Shown: one piece after another, positions 16,427 to 25,407 of the stretch
Layout: every line of letters starts with the position of its first letter
Position numbering within the stretch: the stretch's first letter is position 1
The notes under the pieces: model-generated
Told to the model about the DNA's origin: nothing
The model's input: the letters and a program-made list of their open reading frames with translations, nothing else
The model's database searches: none
Translations under genes and position numbers: made by a program
Assembly: GCF_000717335.1 (NCBI RefSeq)
Contig: NZ_JNYZ01000006.1
Span: 326,117 to 390,116, forward strand
Length of the DNA: 64,000 bases
Direction: 5' to 3'
DNA from: Amycolatopsis jejuensis
GTDB taxonomy: Bacteria; Actinomycetota; Actinomycetes; Mycobacteriales; Pseudonocardiaceae

Positions 16427-16454
16427 GTGACTGCGAAGGGGATGTTCCTACACT
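16427..16454 (+). promoter_or_regulatory. Candidate promoter of the liv operon
   Basis: GTGACT at 16427-16432 and TACACT at 16449-16454 with 16-nt spacing resemble a SigA/HrdB -35/-10 pair. This gives a leader of roughly 255 nt before the GTG at 16715. The 459-nt gap between pdtaR and the liv operon otherwise contains the terminator at 16302-16335 and a hairpin at 16519-16549. Confidence 0.45.
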
Positions 16455-16518
16455 GCCCCCAGTGATCGGGCCGGGAGTCAAGGTCCGTTCGAGGGGAGAT
16501 TGCACACGCAGGGTCATT

Positions 16519-16549
16519 CACTCGGTCGTCGGATTAGGACGATCGAGTG
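16519..16549 (+). other. Imperfect inverted repeat in the liv leader
   Basis: CACTCGGTCGTC and GACGATCGAGTG pair at 11 of 12 positions around a seven-nt loop, followed by TAAAACG. It could be a leader hairpin or a regulator site controlling liv expression; nothing in the sequence decides. Confidence 0.4.
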
Positions 16550-16714
16550 TAAAACGTCGGTTATCAGTCGTGACGACCGTCACGATGTGGATACAAGACA
16601 TGGCGTGACTCTGTGCAACACCCCACCCGGCGGCTACGTTCAGCGCCCAGTCGAAGTCCCACGCAAGGGACCCGCCGTTCCACGGAGCACGGCGGGTGGC
16701 ATTTGGAGGAACGA

Positions 16715-17923
16715 GTGCAAAAAGCACGACTCACGAAGGTCATCGTGCTGGCCGCCGCGGGAGTCATCTCCCTCGGCGCATGTTCAGCGCGTACCGGCAG
16801 TGGCTCGGGTGGTGACAACAGCGGGGCGCCGCAGGCGGCTGCCCCGTCGGCGGCCGCGAACGCGGCCGACCCGGCAGGAGACGGCAAGGCGCAGTGCGCG
16901 CCGACCTCCATCGCCTACGCGGGCACCATCAACGGCGCGAACGCGGCTCTGGGGCAGAACATCCTCAAGGGCGCGAAGCTGGCGGTCGACCAGCACAACA
17001 AGGCCAACCCGGGCTGCCAGGTCAAGCTCGAGCAGTTCGACACCGAGGGCACGCCGGACAAGGCGCCGGGCATCGTGACCCAGATCGTCAACACCCCGGC
17101 GATCATCGGCGTCATCGGTCTCCCGTTCTCGGGTGAGTCGAAGGCCGCGGGCGGCATCTTCAACGGCGCCGGGCTGGTCACCGTCACCCCGTCGGCGACC
17201 AACCCGAAGCTCGCCGACAACGGCTGGAAGACCTTCTTCCGCGGGCTGGGCAACGACAACACCCAGGGCCCGGCCGCGGCGAAGTTCATCACCGGCGAGC
17301 TGAAGGCCAACAAGGTCTGTGTGATCAAGGACGACTCCGAGTACGGCACCGGGCTCGCCGCCTCGACCATCCAGGCGCTCGGCGACAAGGCGTCCTGCCA
17401 GGACAACGTCAAGACCAAGCAGACCGACTTCTCCGCGATCGTCAACAAGATCAAGAACGAGAAGCCGGACGCGGTCTTCTACTCCGGGTACTACCAGGAA
17501 GCCGCTCCGTTCGCGCAGCAGCTGAACGACGCCGGGGTCAAGGCGAAGTTCGTCGGCCCGGACGGCGTGAAGGACGACCAGTTCATCAAGGGTGCCGGTG
17601 ACGCCGCGGCCAACGCGTACTTCACCTGCCCGTGCGTGCCTGCCGACCAGTTCACCAAGTTCTCCGACGCCTACAAGGCGGCGACCGGCGGCGACCCGGG
17701 CACCTACTCGCCCGAGGCCTACGACGTCGCGACGATCCTGCTCAAGGGCATCGACTCGGGCAAGAAGGACCGCGCCGGCCTGCTGGACTTCGTGAAGAAC
17801 TACGACGGCCAGGGCATCACGAAGCACTTCAAGTGGGACAGCAAGGGCGAGCTGTCGGCGACCACCGTGTGGAGCTACAAGGTGGACAACGGCAAGATCG
17901 TCCGCGACACCGAAATCAAGTAA
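16715..17923 (+). CDS. livJ: Branched-chain amino-acid ABC transporter, substrate-binding lipoprotein
   Basis: Periplasmic-type Leu/Ile/Val-binding protein (402 aa) anchored outside the membrane. The N-terminus has Lys/Arg, a hydrophobic stretch and the lipobox LGAC near residue 21-24, followed by a Ser/Gly/Ala-rich linker. Two lobes of a type I binding fold follow; the signal IAYAGTINGANAALGQNI marks the start of the first lobe, and IGLPFSGES, VTPSATNP and DDSEYGTGLA are typical ligand-pocket segments. GTG 16715 is six nt after TTTGGAGGA. It is the first gene of livJHMGF with an 87-nt gap before livH, common where the binding protein is expressed in excess. The exact ligand (branched-chain amino acid, amide or urea) cannot be told from sequence alone. 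Confidence 0.92.
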   Translation: MQKARLTKVIVLAAAGVISLGACSARTGSGSGGDNSGAPQAAAPSAAANAADPAGDGKAQCAPTSIAYAGTINGANAALGQNILKGAKLAVDQHNKANPGCQVKLEQFDTEGTPDKAPGIVTQIVNTPAIIGVIGLPFSGESKAAGGIFNGAGLVTVTPSATNPKLADNGWKTFFRGLGNDNTQGPAAAKFITGELKANKVCVIKDDSEYGTGLAASTIQALGDKASCQDNVKTKQTDFSAIVNKIKNEKPDAVFYSGYYQEAAPFAQQLNDAGVKAKFVGPDGVKDDQFIKGAGDAAANAYFTCPCVPADQFTKFSDAYKAATGGDPGTYSPEAYDVATILLKGIDSGKKDRAGLLDFVKNYDGQGITKHFKWDSKGELSATTVWSYKVDNGKIVRDTEIK

Positions 17924-18010
17924 CCCCGCCGCTTTCGGTTCCAGTACCGGGGTGCGCGCCCGGCGGCCCGATCCCGCCGGGCCCGCACCCCGGATCCCCA
18001 TGGAGAACTA

Positions 18011-19027
18011 GTGTCGATGACCCATGACCTCAGCTCCCTCGTCCTCGAGCAGGGCGGCAGCTGGATCAACTTCGACGTCGATTCGTTCCTGAACCAGTTC
18101 TGGGACAACACGATCGACGGCCTTTCCTACGGCAGCATCTACGCGCTCGTCGCGCTCGGCTACACCCTCGTCTACGGCGTGCTGAAGCTCATCAACTTCG
18201 CCCACTCCGAGGTGTTCATCTACGGCGCCTACGCGACGTGGTTCGTCTTCTACGGCATGGGGTTCCGTCCCGGTGCCACGCCCGACCTGCCGATCTTCGA
18301 GCTGATCGGCTTCCTGCTGCTCGCGCTCATCGCCTCGATGGCCGTGTCCGGCGGCACCGCGGTCGCGCTGGAACGCGTGGCCTACCGGCCGCTGCGCAAA
18401 CGCGGGGCACCCCGGCTGGTCTTCCTGATCACCGCGATCGGTGCCTCCTTCGTGCTGCAGCAGCTCCTCTTCATCTGGCGCGGCGGCAACCCGGAGAACG
18501 CCATCCGCCTGCTGCGCAACGACGAGGTGTTCACCATCTTCGGCGGCAGCGTCACGATCGTCACGATCATCACGGTGGTCGCTTCGATCCTCCTGATGAT
18601 CGGCGCGGACCTCTTCGTGAACCGCACCAAGTTCGGCCGCGGCATCCGCGCGGTCGCCCAGGACCCGGACACCGCGACGCTCATGGGCGTCAACAAGGAA
18701 CGCGTCATCATGCTGACGTTCCTCATCGGCGGGTTGCTGGCCGGCGCGGCGGCGCTCTTCTACATGATGAAGATCCCGCAGGGTGCGGCGTACCAGGGCG
18801 GCTTCATCCTCGGCATCAAGGCATTCACCGCGGCCGTGCTCGGCGGCATCGGCAACCTGCGCGGCGCGCTGCTCGGTGGCCTCATCCTCGGGGTCGTGGA
18901 GAACTACGGGCAGTCGCTCTTCGGCGGCCAGTGGCGCGACGTCGTCGCGTTCGTGCTGCTGGTGCTGATCCTGATGTTCCGGCCGACCGGCATCCTCGGC
19001 GAGTCGCTCGGAAAGGCGCGGGCATGA
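18011..19027 (+). CDS. livH: Branched-chain amino-acid ABC transporter permease LivH
   Basis: Integral membrane permease of 338 aa with about eight hydrophobic segments. It carries the LivH signature YGSIYALVALGYTLVYGVLKL (near residues 38-58) and the cytoplasmic GRGIRAVAQDPDTATLMG coupling region that contacts the ATPases. A roughly 30-residue hydrophilic N-terminal extension precedes the first helix. GTG 18011 follows GGAGAA; ATG 18017 is possible. The stop overlaps livM (ATGA), giving translational coupling. Confidence 0.93.
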   Translation: MSMTHDLSSLVLEQGGSWINFDVDSFLNQFWDNTIDGLSYGSIYALVALGYTLVYGVLKLINFAHSEVFIYGAYATWFVFYGMGFRPGATPDLPIFELIGFLLLALIASMAVSGGTAVALERVAYRPLRKRGAPRLVFLITAIGASFVLQQLLFIWRGGNPENAIRLLRNDEVFTIFGGSVTIVTIITVVASILLMIGADLFVNRTKFGRGIRAVAQDPDTATLMGVNKERVIMLTFLIGGLLAGAAALFYMMKIPQGAAYQGGFILGIKAFTAAVLGGIGNLRGALLGGLILGVVENYGQSLFGGQWRDVVAFVLLVLILMFRPTGILGESLGKARA

Positions 19028-20172
19028 CGACGACCTCGACTCCGCCTGCCCACTCCGCGGCCAAGGCGCGCCGCAGGCCGATCTCGGAGTGGTGGAACAA
19101 CCTGTCCAGGGTCCAGCAGTGGGCAGTGCTCATCCCGGTGGTGGTGCTCATCTACCTGCTGCCGGTGCTGAACCCGCCGATCATCACCACCCAGCCCGGC
19201 TACGACTTCCCGATCGCGATGTTCGAGGTGGCCCGCTACGCGCTGGTCGCCATCGGCCTCAACATCGTGGTCGGCCAAGCAGGTCTGCTCGACCTCGGGT
19301 ACGTCGGGTTCTTCGCTGTCGGCGCGTACGTGATGGCGCTCTTCACGAGCCCGGACTCGTCGCTGGCGAAACTGCCGTTCCTCGTGGTGCTGCCGATCGC
19401 GATGGCGGTCACGATGATCTTCGGGGTGATCCTCGGGACACCCACGCTGCGCTTGCGCGGGGACTACCTGGCGATCGTCACGCTCGGCTTCGGCGAGATC
19501 GTCCGCCTGCTGGCCGACAACATCGACCCGCTGCGCGGCAACCGTGGCTTCGTCAACGTCGGGCATCCGCCGGGCACGAAGGCCGACGGTTCGCCGATCT
19601 TCACCAACGCCAACGGGATCCCGTGGTACTGGCTGTGCGTCACGGTGATCATCATCATCCTGTTCGTGGTCGGGAACCTGGAGCGCAGCCGGGTCGGCCG
19701 GGCCTGGGTCGCGATCCGCGACGACGAGGACGCGGCCGAGATCATGGGCGTGCCCACGTTCAAGTTCAAGATCTGGGCGTTCGTGGGCGGCGCCGCGGTC
19801 GGCGGCCTCTCCGGCGCGCTGTACGCGGGTCAGCTCGGCTTCGTGAACAACCAGAAGTTCGACGTGGTCACGTCGATGCTGTTCCTGGCCGCGGTCATCC
19901 TCGGCGGGGCCGGGAACAAGGTCGGCGTGCTGCTGGGCGCTATCGTGGTGGCGTACGTGCCGTTGCGGTTCCAGCAGATCGCGGAGTACAAGTACCTGAT
20001 CTTCGGCCTGGCGCTGATCATCCTGATGATCTTCCGGCCGCAGGGCCTGCTCGGTGCGCGGCAGCGGCTGCTCACCTACGGCAGGCAGGCGTACCAGCGG
20101 CTGCTCGGCAAGGGCGAACAGGTCAGCAGTGACGGGTCACTGGCCACCGAGACCGCGGGGGAGAGGCGATGA
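19024..20172 (+). CDS. livM: Branched-chain amino-acid ABC transporter permease LivM
   Basis: Second permease of 382 aa. The characteristic LivM segments are LNIVVGQAGLLDLGYVGFFA (near residue 80-100) and LRLRGDYLAIVTLGFGEIVR (near 143-162), followed by the coupling region GRAWVAIRDDEDAAEIMGVP. It has nine or ten membrane helices and hydrophilic tails at both ends. ATG 19024 overlaps livH by 4 nt, and the last four nt overlap livG. Confidence 0.93.
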   Translation: MTTTSTPPAHSAAKARRRPISEWWNNLSRVQQWAVLIPVVVLIYLLPVLNPPIITTQPGYDFPIAMFEVARYALVAIGLNIVVGQAGLLDLGYVGFFAVGAYVMALFTSPDSSLAKLPFLVVLPIAMAVTMIFGVILGTPTLRLRGDYLAIVTLGFGEIVRLLADNIDPLRGNRGFVNVGHPPGTKADGSPIFTNANGIPWYWLCVTVIIIILFVVGNLERSRVGRAWVAIRDDEDAAEIMGVPTFKFKIWAFVGGAAVGGLSGALYAGQLGFVNNQKFDVVTSMLFLAAVILGGAGNKVGVLLGAIVVAYVPLRFQQIAEYKYLIFGLALIILMIFRPQGLLGARQRLLTYGRQAYQRLLGKGEQVSSDGSLATETAGERR

Positions 20173-21098
20173 CGGTCCCAGAGAACGGAACCGGGCCCGA
20201 GGTCCCGGCTGAGGGTGGTCTCGTCGCCGAGATTGCGCAGATGTCCGATGCGGAGTATGCGGAGCACCGGACCGAGGTGTTCGAGGTAGTCGCGCCGGAC
20301 CGGGACATCGACGTGTCGGTCGGGCAGACTCTGCTCAAGGTCGACGACGTCACGGTCCGTTTCGGTGGGCTGGTCGCGCTGGACTCGGTGTCGTTCGACA
20401 TCCGGCGTGGCGAGATCCTGGGCTTGATCGGGCCGAACGGCGCGGGTAAGACGACGTGTTTCAACGCGATGACCGGGGTGTACCGGCCGACGTCGGGACA
20501 GGTGCTGTTGGAGGACCGTCCGCTCGGCAAGGCGTCCCGGCACGCGATCACGCAGCTGGGTATCGCGCGGACGTTCCAGAACATCCGGCTCTTCGGCGAG
20601 ATGACCGCGCTGGAGAACGTGGTCGTCGGCACCGACGCGCGGCATCGCACGAGCATGGTGGGTGCCCTGCTGCGGACTCCTCGTCATCATCGCGAGGAGA
20701 AGCAGGCGATCGAGAAGGCGATGGCGCTGCTGGAGTTCGTCGGTATCGCGGACCGGGCGGCGGACCGGGCGAAGAACCTGCCGTACGGCTACCAGCGCAG
20801 GCTGGAGATCGCGCGGGCGCTCGCCACCGAGCCGAAGCTGTTGTGCCTGGATGAGCCGGCCGCGGGGTTCAACCCGGCGGAGAAGGAAGAGCTCATGGGG
20901 CTGATCCGGACGATCCGCGACGACGGCTACACCGTCCTGCTGATCGAACACGACATGAAGCTGGTCATGGGCGTCACCGACCGGATCGTGGTGCTGGAGT
21001 TCGGCAAGAAGATCGCCGACGGGCTGCCTGCCGAGATCCGGCAGAACCCCGCGGTGATCGCGGCCTACCTGGGGGTTCCCGACGATGACGTTGCTTGA
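20169..21098 (+). CDS. livG: Branched-chain amino-acid ABC transporter ATPase LivG
   Basis: ABC ATPase of 309 aa. Walker A is GPNGAGKTT (near residue 91), the signature-region segment is YGYQRRLEIARALA, Walker B is LLCLDEPAAGFNP and the switch His is in IEHDMKL. An unusual feature is an acidic 55-residue N-terminal extension (ending around VGQTLLKVDD) ahead of the ABC core; typical LivG proteins are about 255 aa. ATG 20169 overlaps livM in the ATGA arrangement, and the extension reads in frame with normal codon usage, so it is probably real. The C-terminus overlaps livF by 14 nt. Confidence 0.92.
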   Translation: MTVPENGTGPEVPAEGGLVAEIAQMSDAEYAEHRTEVFEVVAPDRDIDVSVGQTLLKVDDVTVRFGGLVALDSVSFDIRRGEILGLIGPNGAGKTTCFNAMTGVYRPTSGQVLLEDRPLGKASRHAITQLGIARTFQNIRLFGEMTALENVVVGTDARHRTSMVGALLRTPRHHREEKQAIEKAMALLEFVGIADRAADRAKNLPYGYQRRLEIARALATEPKLLCLDEPAAGFNPAEKEELMGLIRTIRDDGYTVLLIEHDMKLVMGVTDRIVVLEFGKKIADGLPAEIRQNPAVIAAYLGVPDDDVA

Positions 21099-21798
21099 GC
21101 TCACCGACGTGTCCGTCCACTATGGACGGATCAAGGCCGTGTCGGACCTGTCCATCACGGTGAACGAGGGCGAGATCGTCACCCTGATCGGCGCGAACGG
21201 AGCCGGGAAGTCCACCACGATGCGGGCGATCTCGGGTATCCGCCCGCTCTCGGCAGGCAGCATCCGCTTCGACGGGGAGGACATCTCCCGCCTGCGCGGT
21301 GACCTGCGGGTGGTCCGGGGTATCTCGCAGGCACCGGAAGGCCGGGGCATCTTCCCGGGCATGACGGTGCTGGAGAACCTGGACATGGGCGCGTATGCCC
21401 GCAAGGACCGGAAGAACCTGCAACCGGACTTCGACCGCGTCTTCGAACTGTTCCCCCGCCTGTCCGAACGCAAAACCCAGGTAGGCGGCACGATGTCCGG
21501 CGGTGAACAGCAGATGCTGGCCATCGGGCGCGCCCTGATGGCCAACCCGCGCCTGCTGCTGCTGGACGAGCCGTCGATGGGTCTGGCGCCGCAGTTCATC
21601 CAGCAGATCTTCCGCATCATCACGGAGATCAACCGCCAGGGCACCACGGTACTGCTGGTGGAACAGAACGCCCAGCAAGCACTCTCGCGAGCCCACCGCG
21701 CCTACGTGCTGGAAACCGGCCAGATCACGAAAACCGGCACCGGCAAGGAACTCCTCGCCGACACCAGCATCAAGGAAGCCTACCTAGGCGTCGGCTGA
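21085..21798 (+). CDS. livF: Branched-chain amino-acid ABC transporter ATPase LivF
   Basis: ABC ATPase of 237 aa, the normal LivF length. Walker A GANGAGKST, signature SGGEQQMLAIGRALM, Walker B LLLLDEPSMGLAP and switch His replaced by Gln in VEQNAQQAL, as is usual for LivF. It starts within the livG coding sequence (14-nt overlap) and ends the operon, followed by two hairpins. Confidence 0.93.
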   Translation: MTLLELTDVSVHYGRIKAVSDLSITVNEGEIVTLIGANGAGKSTTMRAISGIRPLSAGSIRFDGEDISRLRGDLRVVRGISQAPEGRGIFPGMTVLENLDMGAYARKDRKNLQPDFDRVFELFPRLSERKTQVGGTMSGGEQQMLAIGRALMANPRLLLLDEPSMGLAPQFIQQIFRIITEINRQGTTVLLVEQNAQQALSRAHRAYVLETGQITKTGTGKELLADTSIKEAYLGVG

Positions 21799-21814
21799 GC
21801 GGCAGGCACAAGCC

Positions 21815-21861
21815 GTGAAGGGAACCATCACGGAATCAGATTCCCTCATGGTTCCCTTCAC
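21815..21861 (+). terminator. Nested hairpin after livF
   Basis: Perfect 14-bp arms GTGAAGGGAACCAT/ATGGTTCCCTTCAC around a 19-nt loop that itself holds GGAAT-CAG-ATTCC. It starts 16 nt after the livF stop and is a likely first terminator. Confidence 0.75.
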
Positions 21862-21964
21862 CGCCTTCAAAACCCCCAACCCCCACCCCACTCACCGCAG
21901 CCGACGCACTCACCAGGACCACGCACCCAGACCCGGCCCTGCACCCCGATCCGAAGCCAAAACA

Positions 21965-22021
21965 CGGTCTGAGGGGGCTTGTCAAGGCATCTTTCCCGCC
22001 TTGACAAGCCCCCTCAGACCG
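21965..22021. terminator. Very strong bidirectional hairpin terminator
   Basis: Perfect 24-bp inverted repeat: the left arm at 21965-21988 begins CGGTCTGAGGGGGC, the right arm is at 21998-22021, and the loop is nine nt. It lies between the + strand liv operon and the convergent thioesterase gene, so it can stop transcripts from both sides. The rest of 21799-22165 has no gene. Confidence 0.85.
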
Positions 22022-22165
22022 TCGTCACAATCAAGCTTCGGGGTGCCCCACCGCAACGCTCCAAGCCAGGGCACCTACCCACCGGACATTTCACCCGTAA
22101 AGGCTCACCCCGCCGGACACTCGACCCGTAAAAGCTCACCCCCGGACAGCTCACCCCCAAGGACT

Positions 22166-22606
22166 TCACGCCCCCGGCGGCCGATCCCGGATCACGCAAG
22201 TCAACCGCGCCGTACAAGTCCGCCGCCCCTCATCATCCGTGATCACGATCTCCGCCGTGATCGTCCCCCGCCCCACATGCAACGGCGTAGCCACCGCCGT
22301 CACCACCCCGGACCGGACCGCCCGATGGTGCGTGCACGACAGCTCCAACCCCATCGCCGCCCGCTCCGGTCCGGCATTGAGCGCAGCCAGCGTCGACCCG
22401 AGCGCCTCCGCAACCGTGGCATTCGCTCCGCCGTGCAGCAGCCCGTACGGCTGGAGGTTGCCCTCGACCGGGATCGTGCCGACCACCCGTTCGGGCGTCA
22501 GCTCGAGGATCTTCAGCCCGATCTTGTCGTTCAGCTGCTGGTCGGCGGCCGCGGGGTCGATGGCCCCGAACTGCCCTGGCCGGATTTCGGCCGTCTGCTC
22601 GGTCAC
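22166..22606 (-). CDS. PaaI-type hotdog thioesterase
   Basis: Hotdog-fold acyl-CoA thioesterase of 146 aa. It carries the family motif LQPYGLLHGGANATVAEAL (near residues 52-70), where HGG and the downstream Glu form the active site. GTIPVEGN lies before it and VATPLHVGRGTIT after it. Relatives hydrolyse phenylacetyl-CoA-like thioesters or 1,4-dihydroxy-2-naphthoyl-CoA (menaquinone pathway), and the sequence does not separate these. The start codon is GTG at 22606 with GGAGCAGAGA upstream. It is divergent from polA. Confidence 0.85.
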   Translation of the reverse strand: MTEQTAEIRPGQFGAIDPAAADQQLNDKIGLKILELTPERVVGTIPVEGNLQPYGLLHGGANATVAEALGSTLAALNAGPERAAMGLELSCTHHRAVRSGVVTAVATPLHVGRGTITAEIVITDDEGRRTCTARLTCVIRDRPPGA

Positions 22607-22655
22607 TCTCTGCTCCTCAACCTATGCGACACGCAAGAGTGTCGGACCCTCACCC

Positions 22656-22661
22656 TAGACT
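22656..22661 (+). promoter_or_regulatory. polA -10 box, leaderless start
   Basis: TAGACT at 22656-22661 is seven nt before GTG 22669, and no ribosome site precedes that GTG. Together they point to a leaderless mRNA. An in-frame ATG at 22624 lies upstream of this box and is therefore unlikely to be used. Confidence 0.55.
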
Positions 22662-22668
22662 CGGCCCC

Positions 22669-25407
22669 GTGAGCCCGAGTGAGAACCGAACCGTTGCCAA
22701 TACCACAGGCGCCGCCACCACGCAGGAGCGGCCGCGGCTGCTGCTGATCGACGGCCATTCCATGGCCTACCGTGCCTTCTTCGCCCTGCCCGCGGAGAAT
22801 TTCCGCACGAAAACCGGGCAGGTCACGAATGCGGTGTTCGGCTTCACGTCGATGCTCATCAACCTCCTGCGCGACGAGGAGCCCACGCACCTCGCGGTGG
22901 CCTTCGACCTGTCGCGCAAAACGTTCCGGTCGGAGACGTACGCCGACTACAAGGCCAACCGCAGCACCACGCCCGACGAGTTCCGCGGCCAGGTCGACCT
23001 GGTCAGAGAGGTGCTCACGGTGCTCGGCATCCCGTCGCTCACGAAGGAGAACTTCGAGGCCGACGACATCATCGCCACACTCACCACGCAGGCGAGCGAC
23101 GGGTACGACGTGCTCATCTGTACCGGCGACCGCGACGCACTGCAGCTGGTCAACGACCGGGTCACGGTGCTCTACCCGAAGCGCGGGGTGTCCGACCTGG
23201 TCCGGTTCACGCCGGAGGCGGTCGAGGAGAAGTACGGCCTCACGCCGAGCCAGTATCCGGATTTCGCAGCGCTGCGCGGCGACCCTTCCGACAACCTGCC
23301 CGGCATCCCCGGCGTCGGTGAGAAAACCGCGGCCAAGTGGATCCGGCAGTTCGGCACGCTGGCCGACCTCATCGACCGGGTCGACGAGGTCAAGGGCAAG
23401 GTCGGCGACGCGCTGCGCGAGCACCTGTCGGCGGTCACGCTCAACCGGCAGCTCACCGAGCTCGTCCGGGATGTGCCGCTGGACGCGGTGCCCGACGAGC
23501 TGGAGCTGCGCCCGTGGGACCGCGAGGCGGTGCACCGGCTGTTCGACGAGCTGGAGTTCCGCGTCTTGCGTGACCGGCTGTTCGCCACGCTGAGCAGTGC
23601 CGAACCGGAGGCCGACGAGGGCTTCGAGGTGTCCGGTGCGGCGGTCGCGCCGGGTGCCCTCGGCGCGTGGCTGCAGGCGCATGCCGGGGCAGGTCAGCCG
23701 GTGGCGTTGTCGTTCCGTACCACCGGAAGTTCCGTGCGGTCGGACCTGAAGGCGGTCGCTTTTGCGGCGGCCGACGGCGAGGGCGCGTACGTCGACGTCA
23801 CGGCGATGGACGAGGCAGACGACCGGGCGCTGTCGGCGTGGCTGGCCGACCCGGAGGTCCGCAAGATCGGGCACGACCTGAAGGTGCCGCTGCACGCGGT
23901 GCGGGCCCGCGGCTGGACGTTCGCCGGGCTCACCATGGACACGGCGCTCGCCGCGTACCTCGCGCGGCCGGGGCAGCGCACGTTCGAGCTCGACGATCTG
24001 GCGCTGCGCTACCTGCACCGCGAGCTCCGCTCGGAAGCGGGCGACGGTGACGGTCAGCTGTCGCTGCTCGACGGCGGGGCCGATGGGCTGGAGCAGAAGG
24101 AGATCTCCGACGAGCTGGTCAAGGCGCGGGCGATCTTCGAGCTGTCCGGCGCGCTCGGTACGGAACTGGAGGACCTGGGCGGGGCGAAGCTGCTGGCCGA
24201 GCTGGAGCTGCCGCTGCTCGAGGTGATCACCGAGCTGGAGGCGGCGGGCATCGCGGTCGACGTCGACCAGCTCACCGAGCTGGAGGCGCACTACCTCAGC
24301 CGGGTCACCCAGGCCGCGGACTCGGCGTACGAGGTGATCGGCAAGCAGATCAACCTCGGGTCGCCGAAGCAGCTGCAGGTCGTGCTGTTCGACGAGCTGG
24401 GGATGCCGAAGACCAAGCGCACCAAGACCGGGTACACCACCGACGCCGAGGCACTGCAGACGCTGTTCGAGAAGACGGAGCACCCGTTCCTGCAGTACAT
24501 GCTGGAACACCGCGACGCCACGCGGCTGCGCACCACGGTCGAGGGTCTCATCAAGTCGGTCGCCGACGACGGGCGCATCCACACCACGCTCCAGCAGACG
24601 ATCGCGGCCACCGGACGGCTGTCGTCGATCGAGCCGAACCTGCAGAACATCCCGGTGCGCACGGAGGAAGGCCGCCGGATCCGTGACGCGTTCGTGGTCG
24701 GCGACGGGTACACGGAGCTGATGACCGCGGACTACAGCCAGATCGAAATGCGGATCATGGCGCACCTGTCGAAGGACGAGGGCCTGATCGAGGCGTTCAA
24801 CAGCGGCGAGGACTTGCACACGTTCGTCGCCTCGCGCGCGTTTTCCGTTCCGGCAGGGGAAATCACGCCGGAACAACGCTACCGGGTCAAGGCGATGTCG
24901 TACGGCTTGGCGTACGGGTTGTCGGCGTACGGCCTGTCGCAGCAGCTGCGCATCTCCACCGAAGACGCAAAAGAACAGATGGAGGCGTACTTCGCCCGCT
25001 TCGGCGGCGTACGCGACTATTTGCAGTCAGTGGTCGGCGAAGCCGCGAAGCGCGGCTACACGGAGACGATCTTCGGCCGCCGCCGCTACCTGCCGGACTT
25101 GAACAGCGACAACCGCCAGCGCCGCGAAATGGCCGAACGGATGGCCCTCAACGCCCCGATCCAGGGGAGTGCCGCGGACATCATCAAGGTCGCGATGCTG
25201 AACGTGCACCGCGCTTTGTCCGAGGCGAAGCTCCGCAGCCGCGTCCTGCTCCAGGTCCACGACGAACTGGTCCTGGAAATCGCCGACGGAGAACGCGCCG
25301 AGGTCGAGAAACTGGTCCGGGAGGGCATGGGCTCGGCAGCGGAGCTGGCGGTGCCGTTGGAGGTTTCGGTGGGGTACGGAGGTTCGTGGAACGAAGCCGC
25401 CCACTGA
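22669..25407 (+). CDS. polA: DNA polymerase I
   Basis: 912 aa. Residues 1-300 are the 5'-3' flap nuclease domain (LLLIDGHSMAYRAFFALP; acidic clusters VAFDLSRKTFR and CTGDRDALQLV; GVGEKTAAKW helix-hairpin-helix). Residues 330-500 are a proofreading-exonuclease fold without the acidic DxE/DD catalytic residues, so proofreading is lost, as in other actinobacterial PolA. Residues 530-912 are the polymerase, with motif A TADYSQIEMRIMAHLS, motif B around RYRVKAMSYGLAYGLS and motif C QVHDELVLE. It acts in Okazaki fragment processing and repair synthesis. The start was chosen as GTG 22669 because of the leaderless promoter and the length of mycobacterial PolA. Confidence 0.96.
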   Translation: MSPSENRTVANTTGAATTQERPRLLLIDGHSMAYRAFFALPAENFRTKTGQVTNAVFGFTSMLINLLRDEEPTHLAVAFDLSRKTFRSETYADYKANRSTTPDEFRGQVDLVREVLTVLGIPSLTKENFEADDIIATLTTQASDGYDVLICTGDRDALQLVNDRVTVLYPKRGVSDLVRFTPEAVEEKYGLTPSQYPDFAALRGDPSDNLPGIPGVGEKTAAKWIRQFGTLADLIDRVDEVKGKVGDALREHLSAVTLNRQLTELVRDVPLDAVPDELELRPWDREAVHRLFDELEFRVLRDRLFATLSSAEPEADEGFEVSGAAVAPGALGAWLQAHAGAGQPVALSFRTTGSSVRSDLKAVAFAAADGEGAYVDVTAMDEADDRALSAWLADPEVRKIGHDLKVPLHAVRARGWTFAGLTMDTALAAYLARPGQRTFELDDLALRYLHRELRSEAGDGDGQLSLLDGGADGLEQKEISDELVKARAIFELSGALGTELEDLGGAKLLAELELPLLEVITELEAAGIAVDVDQLTELEAHYLSRVTQAADSAYEVIGKQINLGSPKQLQVVLFDELGMPKTKRTKTGYTTDAEALQTLFEKTEHPFLQYMLEHRDATRLRTTVEGLIKSVADDGRIHTTLQQTIAATGRLSSIEPNLQNIPVRTEEGRRIRDAFVVGDGYTELMTADYSQIEMRIMAHLSKDEGLIEAFNSGEDLHTFVASRAFSVPAGEITPEQRYRVKAMSYGLAYGLSAYGLSQQLRISTEDAKEQMEAYFARFGGVRDYLQSVVGEAAKRGYTETIFGRRRYLPDLNSDNRQRREMAERMALNAPIQGSAADIIKVAMLNVHRALSEAKLRSRVLLQVHDELVLEIADGERAEVEKLVREGMGSAAELAVPLEVSVGYGGSWNEAAH

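Noticed and set aside
22624..22668. ATG 22624 as polA start
   Set aside because: It lies upstream of the probable -10 box and adds 15 residues absent from mycobacterial PolA as I recall it.
22603..24876. 757-codon minus-strand frame opposite polA
   Set aside because: Antisense of an unambiguous polA; composition typical of a third-position GC shadow.
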